Part shown: positions 9,530-11,447 of the stretch, one piece after another | Layout of the letters: every line of letters starts with the position of its first letter | Position numbering within the stretch: position 1 is the stretch's first letter | From: Isohypsibius dastychi | Lineage: Eukaryota; Tardigrada; Eutardigrada; Parachela; Isohypsibiidae | DNA: 11,447 nucleotides | Assembly (NCBI GenBank): GCA_034696485.1 | Contig: JAQIWT010001296.1 | Coordinates: 1-11,447 of the forward strand | Direction: 5' to 3' | The notes under the pieces: generated by a model | Told to the model about the DNA's origin: nothing | Seen by the model: the letters and a program-made list of their open reading frames with translations, nothing else | Database searches by the model: none | Translations under genes and position numbers: made by a program

Positions 9530-10140
9530 ACCTCGAACGTACAAAAGAGTGTTTTTTTGTATCCGGATTATACGTACAACGATCCCTATCACGAGCCCTA
9601 TGGCTATCGATATCGTGCATGGAAATCAGACCGCAAATCGGTAGGTATGTAGTTGAAGTTATCAATAGAATTAATGTTGCAAAAGGCTTCACCACATAGT
9701 ATTTTCCCAAAATGATTAAGAAAAGTTCTGTGCGGGTTGAAAGTGAACACTGTTTGTGAACAATTCGTTTCTTCTTGAGCTGTTCCAAAGTCTGAAGTTG
9801 TGCGTATGTTCTTGTGGATCTCCACGCTGTCCGTGAAGAGCGAATGGGATACAAAAGCGACGGCTTCATGTTCTGCAGCAAGAGCTCAAAATTCAAAACA
9901 AACTATCCAGATGACCGGTGTTTTTCTTTCATCCTGACCTGGAAAAACCTCGAACCTTATTGCGCCAACGACTGAGCTTAGCAGATCGTGGGTCCATGTC
10001 GCACAACATTTTTGGGATCTTGGGGCAATGGTACTGCGTGCAATAAATACTACGATGTCGTTTATCCGGTCGTTTCGCTCTATAAAACAGGAACGCATGG
10101 CAAATGTCACTTTCCTGGAACAGCAAAGTGGTATTCGGTG
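9530..10140 (+). pseudogene. Possible remnant of a two-exon secreted, cysteine-containing protein gene
   Basis: Two protein-like segments join in phase if 9641-9984 is an intron (donor GTAGGT, acceptor TTAGCAG). The first, up to 9640, is open from 9530 and encodes a Tyr-rich stretch (YPDYTYNDPYHEPYGYRYR). The second, from 9985, encodes GPCRTTFLGSWGNGTACN, continues through a Lys/Gly-rich part containing GKCHFPG, and ends its native part at WYSV. It then reads into the hAT-like element at 10141 and stops at 10174-10176. Three cysteines and an NGT glycosylation-type site hint at an extracellular protein. No start codon, signal peptide or upstream exon is visible. I recognise no family. The exon model rests only on reading frame, phase and composition, so chance open frames remain possible. 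Confidence 0.35.
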
Positions 10141-10648
10141 CAGTGTTGGGCAAATAAAGTAAATACCGACGGGTAGAACTACTTTCGGTAGAATTGGATC
10201 TACTCTACTCGAGTAAAAATGCTCTACCGAAAAAATTACTCTCGGTAGCTATAATTTTTACTCAAGTAGAACTTTACTTTTCGGTTTGTTCTACTCTACC
10301 GAAATTTCGTAGTTCTGTAGAGTATTTTCAAGATTTTTCATCTTCGATATGCAAATGAGTCAGATTACTGACTTTTACTTAGATTCCGAGGTTGTGAAAA
10401 CACGTTGGGGACACTGCCGTTTTTGAGGTTCAATGTACCGCATGTTGATTTTCCTCCTTCCTTGGTTTTGATGACACTTAATATATCGAAAAAATGAAAG
10501 AAAATATAATATTTTGACATTTTTTTGGATCTACTTCTACCGAGGTTCTACCCAAGTATTTTGTAATTACTTTTACTTCTACCGACAGTAGAGCCGATCT
10601 ACCGATTACTTTACTCGGTAGATTTTTTTCTCTACCTGCCCAACGCTG
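10141..10648. mobile_element. Non-autonomous hAT-like miniature transposon (MITE), 508 bp
   Basis: The left end reads CAGTGTTGGGCA and the right end, reverse-complemented, CAGCGTTGGGCA: 12-bp terminal inverted repeats with one mismatch. The CAGYG start followed by TTGGGCA is typical of the hAT superfamily. The interior is noncoding and AT-rich. It contains eight CTACCG/CGGTAG hexamers clustered in the subterminal parts (10186, 10224, 10243, 10296, 10537, 10579, 10599, 10616), as expected of subterminal transposase-binding repeats. The 8-bp flanks ATTCGGTG and ATTGTAAC do not match, so no intact target-site duplication is visible. It needs an outside transposase to move. It cuts into the possible gene remnant on its left. 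Confidence 0.75.
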
Positions 10649-11402
10649 ATTGTAACATCACTATTCTCATCCTTTCATATAGCGGGCCAGGTCGTTCATT
10701 GAAACCACGAGAGGTTTAAAGTGAGGGGATATCACGAGAAAGTATCTGCGTGTGAAGCTTGGATGACTTATTATTGTTTCAGATGTTTCTTATGTGATGT
10801 GAAAGAAGATAAGACAGTCGAAGAAACAGATACAGTAGCTCAGCGACAAAAAGCGTTTCTTTCCACAACTTGAAACAAGCCAGTGCTATAGCCTACCTGT
10901 CGGGCAGTTAGTTCTAAGTAAGTCTTGAAGCGGGTGGAGGTTTTGAGTTAAGAGAAACGGAAATGATCAATGACATACGTTTACATGGAAAGGCGAATTT
11001 CTGAACATGGCAAGCCTACGGTTAAAATTCCCTGCGTCCTTAAATACTTCCCTCGCTTTTGGAAAATCTGAAAATTTATTTCCCAAAAAATTAGGGAGGT
11101 TTAGGATTTTAGGCGTTCAATTCGGCTCCAGAAACTCTCAACGAATTCAGAGTTTTCCCTTTTCGGTCCCTTCCGAATTCCACCACTGGTCGACAACAGT
11201 GACGGGGCATTTCCAGGACAATCTTGAACATTAACTCCGGAAATCAGATTTCAGTTTTGACTATTGATTCTGGTTCAGAATTTTGCGGCGAATCGAATGG
11301 CATCAGCCGTTTTTCGATCGGACTTCCGGTTCAAGAGTTGGCGAAACAGGCAAACGTCATATACCCCTGTTGTTTCCTACCACAGAGAAGCGGCCTCCGG
11401 GA
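10649..11402. other. Right-hand spacer, no convincing gene
   Basis: Only short open frames occur. One at 10703-10873 contains a C-x2-C-x2-C cluster, and another at 11007-11234 starts with ATG and encodes 75 residues. Neither shows a recognised motif, supporting splice context or a signal peptide. An acceptor-like pyrimidine tract ending in ATATAG at 10676-10681 follows the transposon and could belong to the gene remnant it interrupts. Confidence 0.35.
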
Positions 11403-11442
11403 GTAAGGGGCCTCGTGGGGCTCCGCCCCCCGAGCCCCTTAC
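11403..11442. repeat. GC-rich hairpin near the right edge
   Basis: GTAAGGGGCCTCG pairs with CGAGCCCCTTAC (one bulged C), and the interior GGGGC-TCC-GCCCC continues the stem around a 3-base loop. The result is a 40-bp near-perfect hairpin far richer in GC than its surroundings. The window ends 5 bp later, so its context is cut off. Confidence 0.75.
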
Positions 11443-11447
11443 ACCCT

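Noticed and set aside
9393-9896. Minus-strand open frame of 167 residues with a hydrophobic middle part
   Set aside because: It reads back through repeat array B and the short 12-bp tandem repeat, has no family-like motif, and overlaps the more protein-like plus-strand segments. Length alone is weak evidence in this region.
10703-10873. Short open frame with a C-x2-C-x2-C cluster
   Set aside because: At 56 codons, with no clear start and no second ligand cluster, it cannot be distinguished from chance.
11007-11234. Plus-strand 75-residue open frame starting with ATG
   Set aside because: No recognised motif, signal peptide or splice context. Composition looks like translated noncoding sequence.
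11224-11406. Open frame containing TIDSGSE, reminiscent of a retroviral-type aspartic protease DSG motif
   Set aside because: Only the three-residue motif matches; the flanking conserved residues of that family are absent and no other retroelement domain is nearby.

Overview
The window is nuclear DNA from a multicellular animal, most likely an invertebrate and possibly an arthropod. The genes are split by GT-AG introns of about 65-615 bp. Two encode proteins found only in eukaryotes: a phosphoinositide phospholipase C and a SET/MYND protein. Spacers are AT-rich, and the right third carries repeats and a non-autonomous DNA transposon. I cannot name the species. The post-SET cysteine layout of the SMYD-type gene recalls arthropod-type SMYD proteins, which is suggestive only.

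Layout. (1) Positions 62-4097, plus strand: a delta-type phospholipase C in 11 visible exons. Its first about 56 codons lie left of the window. PH, EF-hand, catalytic X, acidic linker, catalytic Y and C2 parts are present in order, and every catalytic residue I could place is conserved. (2) Positions 4098-4806: convergent 3' flanks. (3) Positions 5398-4807, minus strand: a two-exon gene for a 175-residue secreted Gly/Ala/Asn/Ser-rich protein that I do not recognise. (4) Positions 5399-5721: a 323-bp divergent promoter region with a perfect TGACGTCA (CRE/ATF) palindrome. (5) Positions 5722-8061, plus strand: a three-exon, 499-residue SMYD-type protein. Its MYND zinc finger is complete, but its SET domain lacks the expected SAM-binding residues. 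Intron 1 carries two abutting palindromes, and a poly(A) signal follows at 8269.

(6) Positions 8398-9414: two three-copy arrays of the same 64-65 bp unit, about 630 bp apart and in the same orientation. (7) Positions 9530-10140, plus strand: remnants of a possible two-exon secreted, cysteine-containing protein gene that runs directly into (8), a 508-bp hAT-like miniature element at 10141-10648 with CAGYGTTGGGCA ends. (9) Positions 10649-11447: no convincing gene, ending in a very GC-rich 40-bp hairpin at the window edge.

The two conserved genes are not an obvious pathway pair. PLC-delta makes IP3 and diacylglycerol at the membrane. The SMYD-type protein is probably a protein-binding factor rather than an active methyltransferase. 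The SMYD gene and the secreted-protein gene share a short divergent promoter and could be co-regulated. The most novel items are the degenerate SET domain, the unrecognised secreted protein, the paired intronic palindromes, and the gene remnant broken by the hAT-like element.
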